Source: Anticarsia gemmatalis
Lineage: Eukaryota; Arthropoda; Insecta; Lepidoptera; Erebidae
DNA length: 64,000 nt
Direction: 5' to 3'
Assembly: GCF_050436995.1 (NCBI RefSeq)
Contig: NC_134775.1
Span: 10,425,170-10,489,169 of the forward strand
The notes under the pieces were generated by a model. The model made no database searches. It had not been told where the DNA came from and was given only the letters and a program-made list of their open reading frames with translations. The position numbers and the translations under genes are program-made. Numbering within the stretch: position 1 is the stretch's first letter; each line of letters begins with the position of its first letter. Positions 39,906-49,619 of the stretch are shown here, in pieces.

Positions 39906-40189
39906 GCACCCAACACAGACGTATTTTGGATTGTGGCTTTTTTTCACGCAACTGACGAGCATTTGCGTTGAATCTCCGGGCGCAACTCACAAAGTGGCTG
40001 TTTTGCACTGACATTACCTGTCAAAGTGAGCTAATGCAAAAAGGGCAGTAAGTCAGTGCAGCCATAATATAAGCTAAAATGATGGGTGTTTTTTTTTTAC
40101 TATAAAATATAGCCGGTTCAGGTGTCATTTTTGCAATAAAACGATTTTCATTTTTTTTTGAGTTGTGGCCCTTTTGCATTGAAGAAGCG

Positions 40190-40605
40190 ATATATACACA
40201 TACATAAATATATTTTTTAAATTTATTTTGTGAGATGTTAAATGTGTTACCTTCGGTAGACTTAAGTTGTATTATTTAAGCCTTATTATTAACATAATGT
40301 TTTTTTTTCATTTTTTGTTACTTAAATATTTTATTTTTGCAATTCTTGTCTGTAGCAATAACAAAAGAAATTTTATTTTATTTAACTTAATTGTGTAGTG
40401 CTGGAGATATTACTATGGGATATACACTGTCATGGGACCCCACGATACAGGCTTGCCTAGTGTGGGGACCACGGAACGTCACCAACTATGTAACCTTGCA
40501 ATACGCAAAATGATCTCAGTAGTTGTAAGATAGAAGTTATAATAATGTTTTAATTTTGTGTATTTTAATAAACGTTTTTTCATTTTCATTTTTCATTTGA
40601 ATTCA
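40190..40605 (+). other. LINE B 3' untranslated end
   Basis: It resumes after the TIR element. It contains the CCTAGTGTGGGGACC block shared with LINE C, and ends with AATAAACG and ATTTTC repeats near 40600. Confidence 0.7.
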
Positions 40606-40740
40606 ATACCTAATAATTTCTTTCTAATTCATTTTTGTCATTTATTTTTAGAATAAATGAGTTAATAATTATTGTAATTTAATTTATGTAATCAAATTAA
40701 TATTATATTTAAGTAATTGTTCTGATTGTAATCTAGTAGG

Positions 40741-40813
40741 GTATAATTGGGGGTTCTGCATCACTTGCTCTCGCTGCGCTCGAGCTGCGCGATGCAAAAG
40801 TCCCCAATTATAC
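40741..40813. repeat. 73-nt inverted repeat
   Basis: GTATAATTGGGG (40741-40752) pairs with CCCCAATTATAC (40802-40813), and TGCATC pairs with GATGCA further in. The apical part is GC-rich. No coding. Could be a tiny fold-back element or an RNA hairpin. Confidence 0.75.
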
Positions 40814-41005
40814 CGCTTATGCAGATCGTAATGTGCATATCCTATTCAATAACAGCGATGACTACTCAGACTACCAACGTTATACAACTCAAGCTGTCGA
40901 GTAGTTACAGATTCTTATTATTTGAGCCCATAGAATAAGGCCTTTAAAGCGAATTTTAAAGAACTCATTATTTTCTCTGAAGCAAGGTATTAAGATAGCA
41001 TTATA

Positions 41006-41508
41006 TATAATGTAATATTATAATTCAACGGGTCTTTTACGCGATTGAAAATTTAAAGGTTAGGATACCTTATTTGCTCGATCGATCGTCACTATTACTC
41101 CAGGATAGTACGAGAAGCGGTTAAATCAAAAAACATACTAATTTCAACGGTGAAGATGGATACCGTTTAATATCATCTACGTGGAATCCTGTCATCAGCA
41201 AGTGCAGCCGTCGCCGACATGACGTAACGCGTCAGAGTAAAGACGTCGTTAGTGTTGTGTGTCGAAGTACCGACAATTCCGATCAATGTACACTTAGTGA
41301 AAACCAAGTGAGGGTAAGCGTCGAAACTCGGGCCGCAAGGAGACGACGCTTAGCAGCCACATCAGTCAGCTCGTGACCACGGTCGTTGTAATGCGACCGA
41401 AACGTCGGGCAGCAAATAAGGTATCCTAACCTTTAAATTTTCTATCGCGTATAAGACCCGTTGCATTATAATATTATGTGTACTAGTCGCGAGAGTTTAA
41501 AAACGTTA
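41006..41508. mobile_element. Fold-back element 1, candidate 9-bp target duplication
   Basis: Arms of about 65 bp, 41011-41078 and 41411-41479, are inverted copies with only a few differences. AGCATTATA occurs at 40997-41005 and 41509-41517. A non-inverted tail TCGCGAGAGTTTAAAA lies beyond the right arm. Next to the right arm is GACCACGGTCG...CGACCGAAACGTCGGG. No ORF. The same tail and core occur in the element at 62727-62919. Confidence 0.75.
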
Positions 41509-41549
41509 AGCATTATAATAATAATAAAATAATAAATTAACCCATTAAT

Positions 41550-41642
41550 GCCCCACTGCAGGGCAAGGAGACCCTTGCCCTGCAGTGGGGCCCTAGCCCT
41601 CCCGTAATGAGGGAAACCATGAGCATTATAATGCTCATGGTT
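41550..41642. repeat. Two perfect hairpins in a row
   Basis: A 19-bp perfect stem with a 4-base loop (41550-41568 with 41573-41591; arm starts GCCCCACTGCAGGGC) is followed by a perfect 28-base palindrome (41615-41642; half-site AACCATGAGCATTA). Between them CCCT...AGGG adds a weak stem. Confidence 0.88.
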
Positions 41643-41869
41643 AATAATTTTCACAATATGAAGACCACACAACCGATGTTCTACAACCAATACCTGTACT
41701 CTGTACATATTTCACACTCTGTACATATATTATGCAATGTCATGGTTACCGATTCAGTAACATTTCATTTTTGTTTTTTTTTCAAACTAAAAAAATGAGT
41801 ATTTATATTTATGTAACGTACAGATTATATCCATTGGTAAGTAGTGGTGGTGTAAAATAAAATAAATAT

Positions 41870-42334
41870 GTATTTATTTAAAAAGTTCATTATCAGAGCA
41901 CCATTTTTTTAAACATAAGACATTTTGTAAAGTACATATTCTGTCATGATAAATACAACTATACAAATCTTCAGAATCCTTATACTGTTCATACAAGCTT
42001 AATAAACTAGGACAGCTTTTATCTTCTAAATTAATTACATTATTGCTTTTTAAAATATATTTTAACCTTAGAACTTTTTCTACGCCTTTAGTATAAACAC
42101 ACTTATCTCTAAAACATCCGAAATAATGAAGTCATGATTTGAATAAGGTATAAATCCCTCATTCCAGAATATTTTTCTGTTACGTTCAATCCATCCAAGT
42201 TGTCGTCTTTCTGATTTTGTCAAATAGTTAAATGGATATGGCCGCTTAATTAAATATACTTGCAAGTTTTTATCACACCATATTGCAATTTCTTTTAATA
42301 TACATTTATTTTCTTCTGTTTTGAAGCCCAACAA
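41870..42334 (-). pseudogene. Polinton-associated protein of unknown function
   Basis: Not recognised by name. The frame from 42334 reads VYLIKRPYPFNYL and GWIERNRKIFWNEG; after a frameshift near 42110 it continues with VYTKGVEKVLRLKYIL and CPSLLSLYEQY to a stop near 41873. No catalytic motif or membrane segment was seen. Position next to the capsid genes and same strand suggest a Polinton accessory gene. Confidence 0.55.
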
Positions 42335-42478
42335 TGATTAAACATCTGCAATGGCGATCATGATAACCTACGTACAATATTGCTCAGAGGTTTGTATTCC
42401 AGAAGTCGATCATTTATAATTAAACAGTAGGCTGCTGTGTTATCTGGTATCGGCTTCAAACATTCAATTTATAACCGA

Positions 42479-43553
42479 ACATCTACTAGACTAGTTTTTA
42501 GACTATCGTTTTGTCTTGAACAATCCAAGATAAACAGAGGGGCCTTCTTTTTAAAATCCTTTGGATTGAGCAAGGGGTCGACTGGACAGTTATAATACGA
42601 CTGACGAAATTTTGCATACATCTCGTATCTATTCTCGGAAAATTTTAAGCTTAGAGGCTCATATGGATAATATTGTGAATTTAAAAATAGGGTCACGTTT
42701 GTCACTTGAATATCGTCAATCGTCAATGATCGAATAGTGAACTATTTTTCAATTTATTATTTTTTCTGTTAGTTTGTAAGCAAACAATGACATATCTAGG
42801 CTTTTCCAATTGTGAAGCGATTTTATTTTAACTGACCACGAATGTTTTCTGGTTTTAGGAAGTGATGGATACTCATATAAGTCCCAATTTCTAAACGCTA
42901 TTTGAATAGATTTATCTCTTTCTAAATGTTTTATAAGTGTCAGTTTTTCTCGATCCGATACTTTTATGTGTGGTACTCTCCACTGAACTCTTTGTATATC
43001 TATTTGAAAACTAGCAATTTCATCAGTAAGAATAACACTGTTTAGGTTAGAGTTACTTCTATTTAATATAAGTTCATGTTTGCAGTTTTACATTATTTTA
43101 TTGTAATCTTCAGCAAACCCTAATAATTTATTCAATGGTATCACAGCACAAAAATTGCCATCACTTCCGAATCCCTCCAAATTCCAACCCCACAATGCAG
43201 CAACTTTACTTTCTGCTTCATTTAATGAGATATAAGACTTTATTGTTGATTTTATTCCGGAATTTTTTACACGATCTATTTCAATTCCATTCATTTCGTA
43301 TCTGATGTCTAAACAAATGCATAATAGGGTTATTAGTGAACCTAACAGTTTTATTGATCTGATTGCCTTCCTTACCGAACAGCTTTGCCTGACCTTCGAT
43401 GTAAATTGAACTGGCTGATGGTAGCACGTATACATCTTGCTGATGTATGGGGATTCTGATTTCATCGTTTTCTCTTAAGCTGTTATTGTAGGGATTGTAT
43501 GAATGGACTTCATAACTTTCGATTGCACTATCAGAAATCTGTAGTATACTCAA
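42479..43553 (-). pseudogene. Polinton major capsid protein (double jelly roll)
   Basis: Fragments in three frames, from 43553: SILQISDSAIESYEVHSYNP; NKTVRFTNNPIMHLFRH; YEMNGIEIDRVKNSGI; NLEGFGSDGNFCAVIPLNKL; then, from about 43080, QRVQWRVPHIKVSD and IAFRNWDLYEYPSLP; and finally 42726-42479 with VTLFLNSQYYPYEPLSL and LFILDCSRQNDSLKT. These match my memory of the Polinton double-jelly-roll capsid protein over nearly its whole length. At least three frameshifts or stops. It would form the capsid shell; here it is a relic. Confidence 0.82.
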
Positions 43554-43559
43554 ACTTTG

Positions 43560-44105
43560 AACTCTAAAGCTTTAAGAAAATCTTTATTCGATTTTGTCAA
43601 TTTCTTCACGTTTTTCTTACGTCTGTGCACCTTAACGGTTGTTGACGGAATAGGACGTTTTATTTTCACTGAAGGGTTTATATCATATACTATCATTTTG
43701 CTTTTCTTAAATGAAGACGTAATTGAATATGTTCTTCACCATAATCAATACCGTAACCAAACTGATCTACAATCCTGACAGATATGGATGAAATTATGTT
43801 TTTGTTCACTGGGAGAAAATAATGTTTCGAGGTATTTCTGTGTAGCCGTGACTTGAAGCAGTATCAGATATGAATTCGTGAATAAAATGAGTCGGTAATC
43901 CGTTGTCATATGAACCGTGCACAAGATCACATTTGATTCTGATTACAGCTATTAAACTGCCGTTATAAGCGGGCACATTCGGTCTTGTTTTTAATACTGA
44001 AAAGTATAGTAAACCGCACTCGTATTGACCAGATAAATGAAGAGGTGGTTGGAAATACGAGACCAGTTGTGAATTATTTCCGGAGATGGTAACCGTAGTA
44101 GACAT
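43560..44105 (-). pseudogene. Polinton capsid-associated protein, probably PY/penton-like
   Basis: The ATG at 44105 opens STTVTISGNNSQLVSYFQPP and YECGLLYFSVLKTRPNVP, then IRIKCDLVHGSYDNG and FIHEF. A shift near 43810 and another near 43740 move to frames with basic residues and a stop near 43560. It lies directly upstream of the capsid gene, and such small proteins with an FxPPxxLxxxYECGL start accompany capsid genes in Polintons. Exact role inferred. Confidence 0.6.
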
Positions 44106-44790
44106 GCTTACATACTGAACTCTTTAAAAGTGTGGAGGACTACTATTCTTCCAATAAGAACACCGGTTGCGAAGTAATATATTTATTTTATTTTCTTCAA
44201 TTCTTCAAAGTGGACTGTATATTTCTATGAACTTTTCAATGTTCTTACTATTTACTTCACTATGTTCATACGATGACTATGTTCATACTATTAATTCACT
44301 ATGTACAGTTTTACAAAATACTTTGCTTATATTATTCACTATGTTCATTTACTATGTACGTTTATTCATACTATGTTCTTTCTTCCGAGTGATGTGATCA
44401 CAATGAGTTTCAAACTAAAACTGATGTTACGCGGCTCGCGTCCCTATTTATATTCACAAACATTGTTTCTACACTAGTCTAGAATCAAACCGAATGATTA
44501 AGCGCTCCGTGCCGCACCGCGCGAGGTTCGAGAACGCCGCCGTCTCGCTCGCGCGTACGCGACTCGCCTATATGTCTATCTCGTTCTTGATCTTTCGGGA
44601 ACAGTCGGTGCGCTTGATCGAAGGATCGCCGCCGCTTACAATGTTCGCGATTGTTCTTTCGTACTAGAAATTTCTAATAATAATATCCTTATTTCTACGA
44701 ATTTCTACAATTTTCTTCATGCGTGAATGAAACGTAATATTTTATGTCTAAATATGATTCCATCGTGCACAAAAAGGATCCTGTTTATTT
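44106..44790. other. Intergenic stretch with TTCACTATGTTCATAC-like repeats
   Basis: At 44220-44390 phrases like CACTATGTTCATAC recur five or six times at irregular spacing. At 44500-44640 a GC-rich segment with GCGCG runs differs from the AT-rich Polinton around it and may be a separate small insert. No coding signal. Confidence 0.5.
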
Positions 44791-45600
44791 TATTTCTAAA
44801 TTATACCAAAAAATCTTTAAGAAATTTAAACATAGATGTCCACAGTTAAAGGGGTGATCACTGATCACGTTGTAAATTTTCATAATTATATTGAATGTTA
44901 GAGCCTACATATTTTATGAATTCCTTTGGAGGTTTAAGATTTCCATAACTGTCGAAATACTCAACATAATCATTATATTTTGCATAGGCTACCCAATGAA
45001 AACCAGGGTTTTTAGAAGTATCTAAATTAATAACTTCACATTCTTTTTTATACGGATATTTGGGGAGCTTGTCTCTCATAAAGACACCGCTAAAATGAGG
45101 AATTCTATTTCAATACTTTAAAATGTCAAAGTTAGTTAAGGCTCGTTTGGGTAGCCGATATCTTAGTTTTTTTCTTTTAATACGAAAATTCCAAGGCCAC
45201 CTTTATGCGGTTTAAGGTGTAGTCCTTTCCCAATACATAGAGCTTCCATTTTTTCAGCCGTTTCTTTTTAGCCATTTTGTATTCATTTATGGTTTTGGCA
45301 ATATCAGCAGCACCGCCTGCTAAAGCTCCCGCCGCTGATAATCCAGCAAAAATAGGAATCAGAGGTAGTACTCCCCCAGGTTTTGAAATAGGAATAACAC
45401 GTGGGAGCTTAATCGATGCATCATCAGCTAATTCTCTGGCAGCGGCTATAGCTAAATCTATAGCCATTTTCTTGCTCTTAGGTTTTAATTTTTTTATTTG
45501 TCTTTTTGCTTTTGTAATAACAGTTTTTAATTTACTTTTTAATCCTTTTCCAGATGTAACTTTTCCTCAAACCAGAACCAGTTTTAATTTTGGTTGACAT
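44791..45600 (-). pseudogene. Polinton minor capsid precursor joined to cysteine protease
   Basis: From the ATG near 45600 a basic N-terminus (KAKRQIKKL-like) leads into 45467-45177, with LPLIPIFAGLSAAGALAGG, the hydrophobic Gly/Ala helix of adenovirus-pX-like minor capsid proteins. After frameshifts come RLPKRALTNF and, in 45079-44858, adenain-type protease blocks FHWVAYAKY (catalytic His) and YFDSYGNLKPP (Asp). In another frame near 44835 NCGHLCLNFL holds the catalytic Cys. All three active-site residues are still readable but in different frames, so it is inactive. I infer a single gene or two overlapping ones. The protease matures capsid proteins. Confidence 0.78.
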
Positions 45601-45639
45601 AGCCTTACTTACTTAGCGTGCCGCAAGTTTTTCGCCTGT

Positions 45640-45925
45640 ACTGGCATCGGCAGCAACCGTCTGCTGTTTCGCCATTTTTAACAAAATTAAATCAGCCTGA
45701 TGTCGCTCTTTTAAGTTTGATGACTTGTGATATGCAATCTTTGCAATATTCGTCCAACTTATTTACACCGTTTCTTCTTTCTTCCATCTTTTTATTAATT
45801 TAGTACCAGGACCACAGTAATTATATCCTGGGAAGTGTAATTCAAATAGTAAATTATTAATAAGCCAATTGAGAAAACGTCCCTGTCTAAACACATTATA
45901 AGACTGATGATTCCGGCTTGAATAC
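45640..45925 (-). pseudogene. PLA2-like (parvovirus VP1-type) protein remnant
   Basis: The minus strand reads LLFELHFPGYNYCGPGTKL near 45840, the calcium-loop signature of secreted/VP1-type phospholipase A2 domains. Broken frames follow with DEYCKD, IAYHK and LKERHQADLILLKMAK, the place of the catalytic His-Asp helix. The His-Asp pair itself falls at a frameshift and cannot be confirmed. Such a domain is found in some Polintons and in densoviruses, where it helps the particle cross membranes. Sits between integrase and minor capsid genes. Confidence 0.65.
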
Positions 45926-45949
45926 TTTAATAAATGGTTATGCTAATCG

Positions 45950-46830
45950 AGTTTGTTGTTAATATTATTTATAATATAACATTCTATTTATCGATCCAAC
46001 TGTTTTCAGCTGAAGACAAACCTAGCCATTTTACTAAAACCCTGCTACCATTTCTTCTAAGAACTTTCTCGACTATATATATTGGGATGTTTTGTTTTTT
46101 GAAGTTCTTGTGTATAAAATGCACCTCAAATAGGCTGACCTCTGATAGTATCTTCGATTAAGTATGTTATTGGAGTTGTATTTTGTATTTTACGAATTTT
46201 AAATATTTCTGTTGACCAGTTAGGAGTATAACCTTTTTCAAATGTTCCTTTGTATTTACTGATACGCACATACTCCTCAGGCATCACCTACTTTGTACTT
46301 GCTTTTTAAATTATTATTGTTTAGCAAGTTTAAATATCTTTCTAATATCAGTTTTTTATTATTATTGTCCACGTTAGCAGGAATTCCATTAATAGTGCGA
46401 TGGTGAGCGTGATTGTATTTGTATATAACATCATTGAGTGTATTATTTACCCAATTGTAATTGCCTTTTAAACTAAATTCCTTATAGACTTTAGATTTCA
46501 ATGTTCTGATAAATCGTTCAACTATTGAAGCCTTTTTTGTTGAGAAGGTTGAATAATGGTTAATATGATACGATGTCATTCGCTTCTGAAATTTCTTATT
46601 ATAAAATTCTGCTCCATTATCCGTTTGCAGATTTTTAGGAACACGTCCTTTATCCAATAAAGATTTGAAAGAGTTACACACATCTTCGTTGGTTTTAGTT
46701 TTCATAGGAAAGGCCCAAGCATATTTTGAAAATGTATCAATAACGGTAAGAATATATTTATATTAACTGTAATTTTTATTTTCTTTTGAAATTGATTGCA
46801 TATCAATTAAGTCTGCTTGCCACAATTCAT
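45950..46830 (-). pseudogene. Polinton integrase with C-terminal chromodomain
   Basis: The core starts near 46830 with ELWQADLIDMQSISKENKN (first catalytic Asp), then after a stop ILTVIDTFSKYAWAF, and the 46705-46277 frame with LQTDNGAEFYNKKF (second Asp) and SIVERFIRTLKSKVYKEF (Glu). After a frameshift near 46270 it continues with PEEYVRISKYKGTFEKGY and, near 46090-45960, a chromodomain: IVEKVLRRNGSRVLVKWLG followed by SSAENSWI. The family inserts element DNA; the chromodomain may direct it to chromatin. The zinc-binding N-terminus is lost at 46855, where unrelated repeat sequence begins. Confidence 0.85.
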
Positions 46831-46869
46831 CTACCTAGTCTTGCCATAAATATTGTGGCAAAGAAAATA

Positions 46870-47400
46870 TATTTTTTTTTATTGCAAATAACACTTATAG
46901 TCCGTAAGCCAGGCGCTAATTTTCGTCAGTCATTTCCTCACAGTCGATAATTCGTTAAATACCTCAGAGAGTCGCATTATGCGTTGTAAACGTCAGCTGC
47001 GGCTCCGAGGGTGGGTTGAGCAGTGGCAGCCGCCCAAACACGTAAAAAAAAAATTTTTGCCATTTCCTCCCGATTAAAAACTTGATCAAATTAAAGTTAA
47101 ACCAATATTTCGAAAAAATAAAATCGTCAGCTGGTTATACAGTGGTGGATTATACGTCAGCTGGTCACGCAAAGGTGAAAAAAAAAAAAGATTAGTGATT
47201 TCCTCTCAAAAGAAAATTTATCAGATGATAGTTTATGTATTGCTTTTAATTAATAAATAAATAAGTCAGCTGGCTGTATGTAGGTGGAATGTTTGTCAGC
47301 TGATGACCTTAAGGTGTAACGTAGAAGCAAAGTAAATGTATCAGCTGACGTGTCCCCCAACATACTGCCAGCTGATTGTTTTTATTACTTACAGGATCAT
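46870..47400. repeat. Array of GTCAGCTG-N10-GGTG motifs
   Basis: Five copies with identical 10-base spacing start at 46992, 47126, 47156, 47265 and 47295. Two weaker CAGCTG sites without GGTG follow at 47341 and 47369. Between units the sequence is AT-rich and unrelated. No ORF. It lies between the broken integrase N-terminus and the interrupted Tc1-type transposase. Confidence 0.8.
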
Positions 47401-47421
47401 GAGCTTTATGACCCGGCGCAG

Positions 47422-48011
47422 GGGTGGGGATGTGCATATGCTTTTGCAGTTTGAATAATCACGACATGCTTCTCGCTTGCTTTTCACACGCTTGCCTGCA
47501 CAGACGCATGGTAGCATAAGTACAAACCCCTTATAGTGCCTCTATCAGAAGCACTGTGAAAGCGAGGTCTTAGGGGAGAGCGCAACAGTCGTGAAGATCC
47601 CTAAGGCAAGTCCAGTAGTTATCCTTCCCGTGGTTGCTTGCCCTGTTATTGGTCCAGTTCCCTCAGAAATGGATATAACCGAAACTACTGGGCGCCTATC
47701 GCAAGAATGCTGAGGTCACACCTTTGCGAGTTCATCATCATACCGACAAGATGGTGGACAGAATTGACCTCCTGCGTGTTTGTGCCGTGCGCGGGAACCC
47801 GTAAGGAGTGGATGAAAGAATCCTGGGGGTGGAGCTGAATGTCAGCTGCGGCTGGCAGGAGGCAACACGCCTCTTTGGTCTGGATTTCCTCCGACACGGG
47901 CGGTCAAGGGCTAGCCACCTGCGATCAAGCGGCTGAAGCATCCGGTCAGACGGTTGCTGGCGAGTTTCCTGGAGTGATGGAGTCGGCAGACGGCGGAGCA
48001 TTGCTATCTCA
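47422..48011 (+). other. 5' region of LINE D
   Basis: GC-balanced sequence directly after the duplication. Short broken frames (an ATG near 47670 followed by a stop within 16 codons) may be the start of ORF1 or untranslated leader. No promoter could be assigned. Confidence 0.45.
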
Positions 48012-49047
48012 AAGGTGGTACACTGGTTTGATGTTAACAATTTGCTTTTAAACGAGCAAAAAACTAAATGTATAAAATTTGTAACACCTAATGTCAAACC
48101 AGTGAAAACAGCAGTAAAGATGAAGGAAGATGTGTTGGACCTTGTGGATAATGCTAAATTTTTAGGCATTACAATAGATTGTAAGTTACAATGGGGACCT
48201 CATATATCACAATTGGCGAATGGACTTAGTTCTGCAGCCTACGCGGTCAGAAAAATTCGTCAACTTACTGACATTGAAACAGCTAGGTTAGTCTACTTCA
48301 GTTACTTCCATAGTGTCATGTCTTATGGAATTCTACTCTGGGGTAATGCTGCCGACACCCAAACCATCTTTGTGCTGCAGAAAAGGGCTATTCGTGCAAT
48401 TTATAATTTAGGAAGTAGACATTCACTAAGGGAAAAATTCAAGGAAATAAATATAATGACAGTGGCAAGTCAATATATTTATGAAAACTTAATTTATGTA
48501 CATAAAAATATCGCCCTTTTTAAAAAAAAGAGTGACATGCACAATATAAATACACGCAATAAAGACAAACTTGTTATCCCAGTCACTAGGCTCCAAAAAA
48601 AAATAAATCCTTCAGAGGTCAGTGTGTGCGATTCTACAATAAAATCCCGAGTGAAATTCAAAATTTAAGTCTCAATAAATTTAAGTTATTAGTTAAAAGT
48701 AATTTATGTCGTAAGGGATATTATACTATTAAAGATTATTTAGATGATAACAAAGCTTGGGACTGTGCTGCTTCTACCAAGTCTATTTCAAAATAATGTA
48801 TTACAATTTGATATTATGACATTGTTATTAATTTATTATGACATTGTTATTAATTGGTTATATTTCATTATTATGACATTGTTATTAATTTGGAAATATT
48901 GACATTTAAAAAGAGCAAGCCGTGAGTTTCTTGCCGTTTCTTCTCACGAGCAACAGCTTTTCCGAAACGGTGGTAGATAAAAAATTCTATAAAGCATCCC
49001 CACATGGGGGCTCTGAGGAGGGTGAGGAGCCGAACTGACGAATCATA
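48012..49047 (+). mobile_element. 5'-truncated Jockey/CR1-like LINE E inside LINE D
   Basis: RT thumb region to the C-terminus (48015-48795), then a 3' region with three copies of TTATGACATTGTTATTAATT (about 48813-48893). The Helitron at 49048 is inserted in its tail, and AATAAAGG plus an A run after the Helitron (49298-49327) probably finish it. Truncation point about 48012; target duplication not found. Confidence 0.75.
48015..48795 (+). pseudogene. LINE E ORF2, C-terminal fragment
   Basis: From the truncation point: WFDVNNLLLNEQKTKCIKF, KFLGITIDCKLQWGPHI, RKIRQLTDIETARLVYFSYF, SYGILLWGNAADTQTIFVLQ. The open frame ends at 48666 and, after a shift in an A run near 48600, continues through KGYYTIKDYLDDNKAWD to a stop near 48795. 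No catalytic motif, as it starts after motif C. Confidence 0.82.
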
Positions 49048-49293
49048 TCTATACTAATATTATAAAGCTGAAGAGTTTGTTTGTTTGATTATTTGTTTGT
49101 TTGAACGCGCTAATCTCGGGAATTACTGGTCCGATTTGAAAAATTCTTTCAGTGTTAGATAGCCCATTTATCGAGGAAGGCTTTATATCATCACGCTACG
49201 ACCAATAAGAGCAGAGTACCGAAAAATGTTACAAAAACGGGGAAAATTATTATTCTCTTATGTGACGCAAGCGAAGTTGCGCGGGTCAGCTAG
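49048..49293 (+). mobile_element. Helitron, copy 5
   Basis: Starts TCTATACTAATATTATAAAG, ends GCGCGGGTCAGCTAG, flanked by A and T. The TTTG run is interrupted by a TGATTA variant. Its internal part lacks the GGCTATA repeat present in copy 1, a small deletion near 49183. Confidence 0.92.
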
Positions 49294-49619
49294 TATATAA
49301 TAAAGGTATGGATAATTTTACAAAAAACCAAACCCAATCCAGTGCGAAAGCACCTAACGCGCAAAGCCAACCGAGGGCGTCAGCGGAGGTGACAGCGACT
49401 GGTGTAACTGGACCGAGGTATCTCGCAAGAGAACCTGTGGGCTGCCACGACAAACTGGAGCCAAAGCCAACCCTAAAGTTGGGTCAAGAGCGGAGGGGAA
49501 GCCCGAAAGGCAAACCGAACGGGCCGCAACAGGCCCGAACGGTGTCGATAAGGCGACCCAACCTCCGGCATATGAAAGTGCCCCAAGGAGCAGTGGCGGG
49601 AGATTCAAGAGCTTAAGGA

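Larger units (their letters stand above)
37128..40189 (+). mobile_element. TIR element with captured reverse transcriptase, copy 1
   Basis: It begins CGCTCCTTGAATACAAAAGG and ends with the inverted form (CGCTTCTTCAATGCAAAAGG on the minus strand), a terminal inverted repeat of about 27-30 bp, and is flanked by ATAT on both sides (37124-37127, 40190-40193). Within it are the 5S SINE (37336-37596), two Helitrons (37755-38268), RT sequence (38400-39560) and 72-bp subterminal repeats (39690-39905). Without later inserts its length is near the 2.26 kb of copy 2 (55248-57506). No transposase gene was found, so it would be non-autonomous. Superfamily not assigned. Confidence 0.85.
32280..40605 (+). 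mobile_element. CR1-like LINE B, with a DNA element in its 3' region
   Basis: Leader from about 32280 (boundary inferred), ORF1 32554-33580, ORF2 34016-36971, and a 3' untranslated region cut at 37128 by the TIR element and resuming at 40190. The distal 3' block (GGCTTGCCTAGTGTGGGGACC near 40450, then AATAAACG at 40568-40575 and ATTTTC repeats) has a counterpart in LINE C (GCATATTGCCTAGTGTCGGG, minus strand near 59520). B and C are related but diverged members of one family. Confidence 0.87.
41870..46870 (-). mobile_element. Polinton/Maverick relic
   Basis: Minus-strand remnants, in order from 46870 down, are retroviral-type integrase with chromodomain, PLA2-like protein, minor capsid precursor fused to adenovirus-type protease, a capsid-associated protein, major capsid protein, and an unrecognised protein. 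This set is specific to Polintons. No protein-primed DNA polymerase B and no packaging ATPase are seen, and no terminal repeats could be identified. All genes carry frameshifts or stops. AT-rich codon use is uniform across them. A further Polinton-associated gene lies at 57640-58584. Confidence 0.88.

Noticed and set aside
47840..47863. A further GTCAGCTG site (47840) as part of the bipartite array
   Set aside because: It lies inside LINE D beyond the 14-bp duplication and has GAGG instead of GGTG, so it is probably coincidental.
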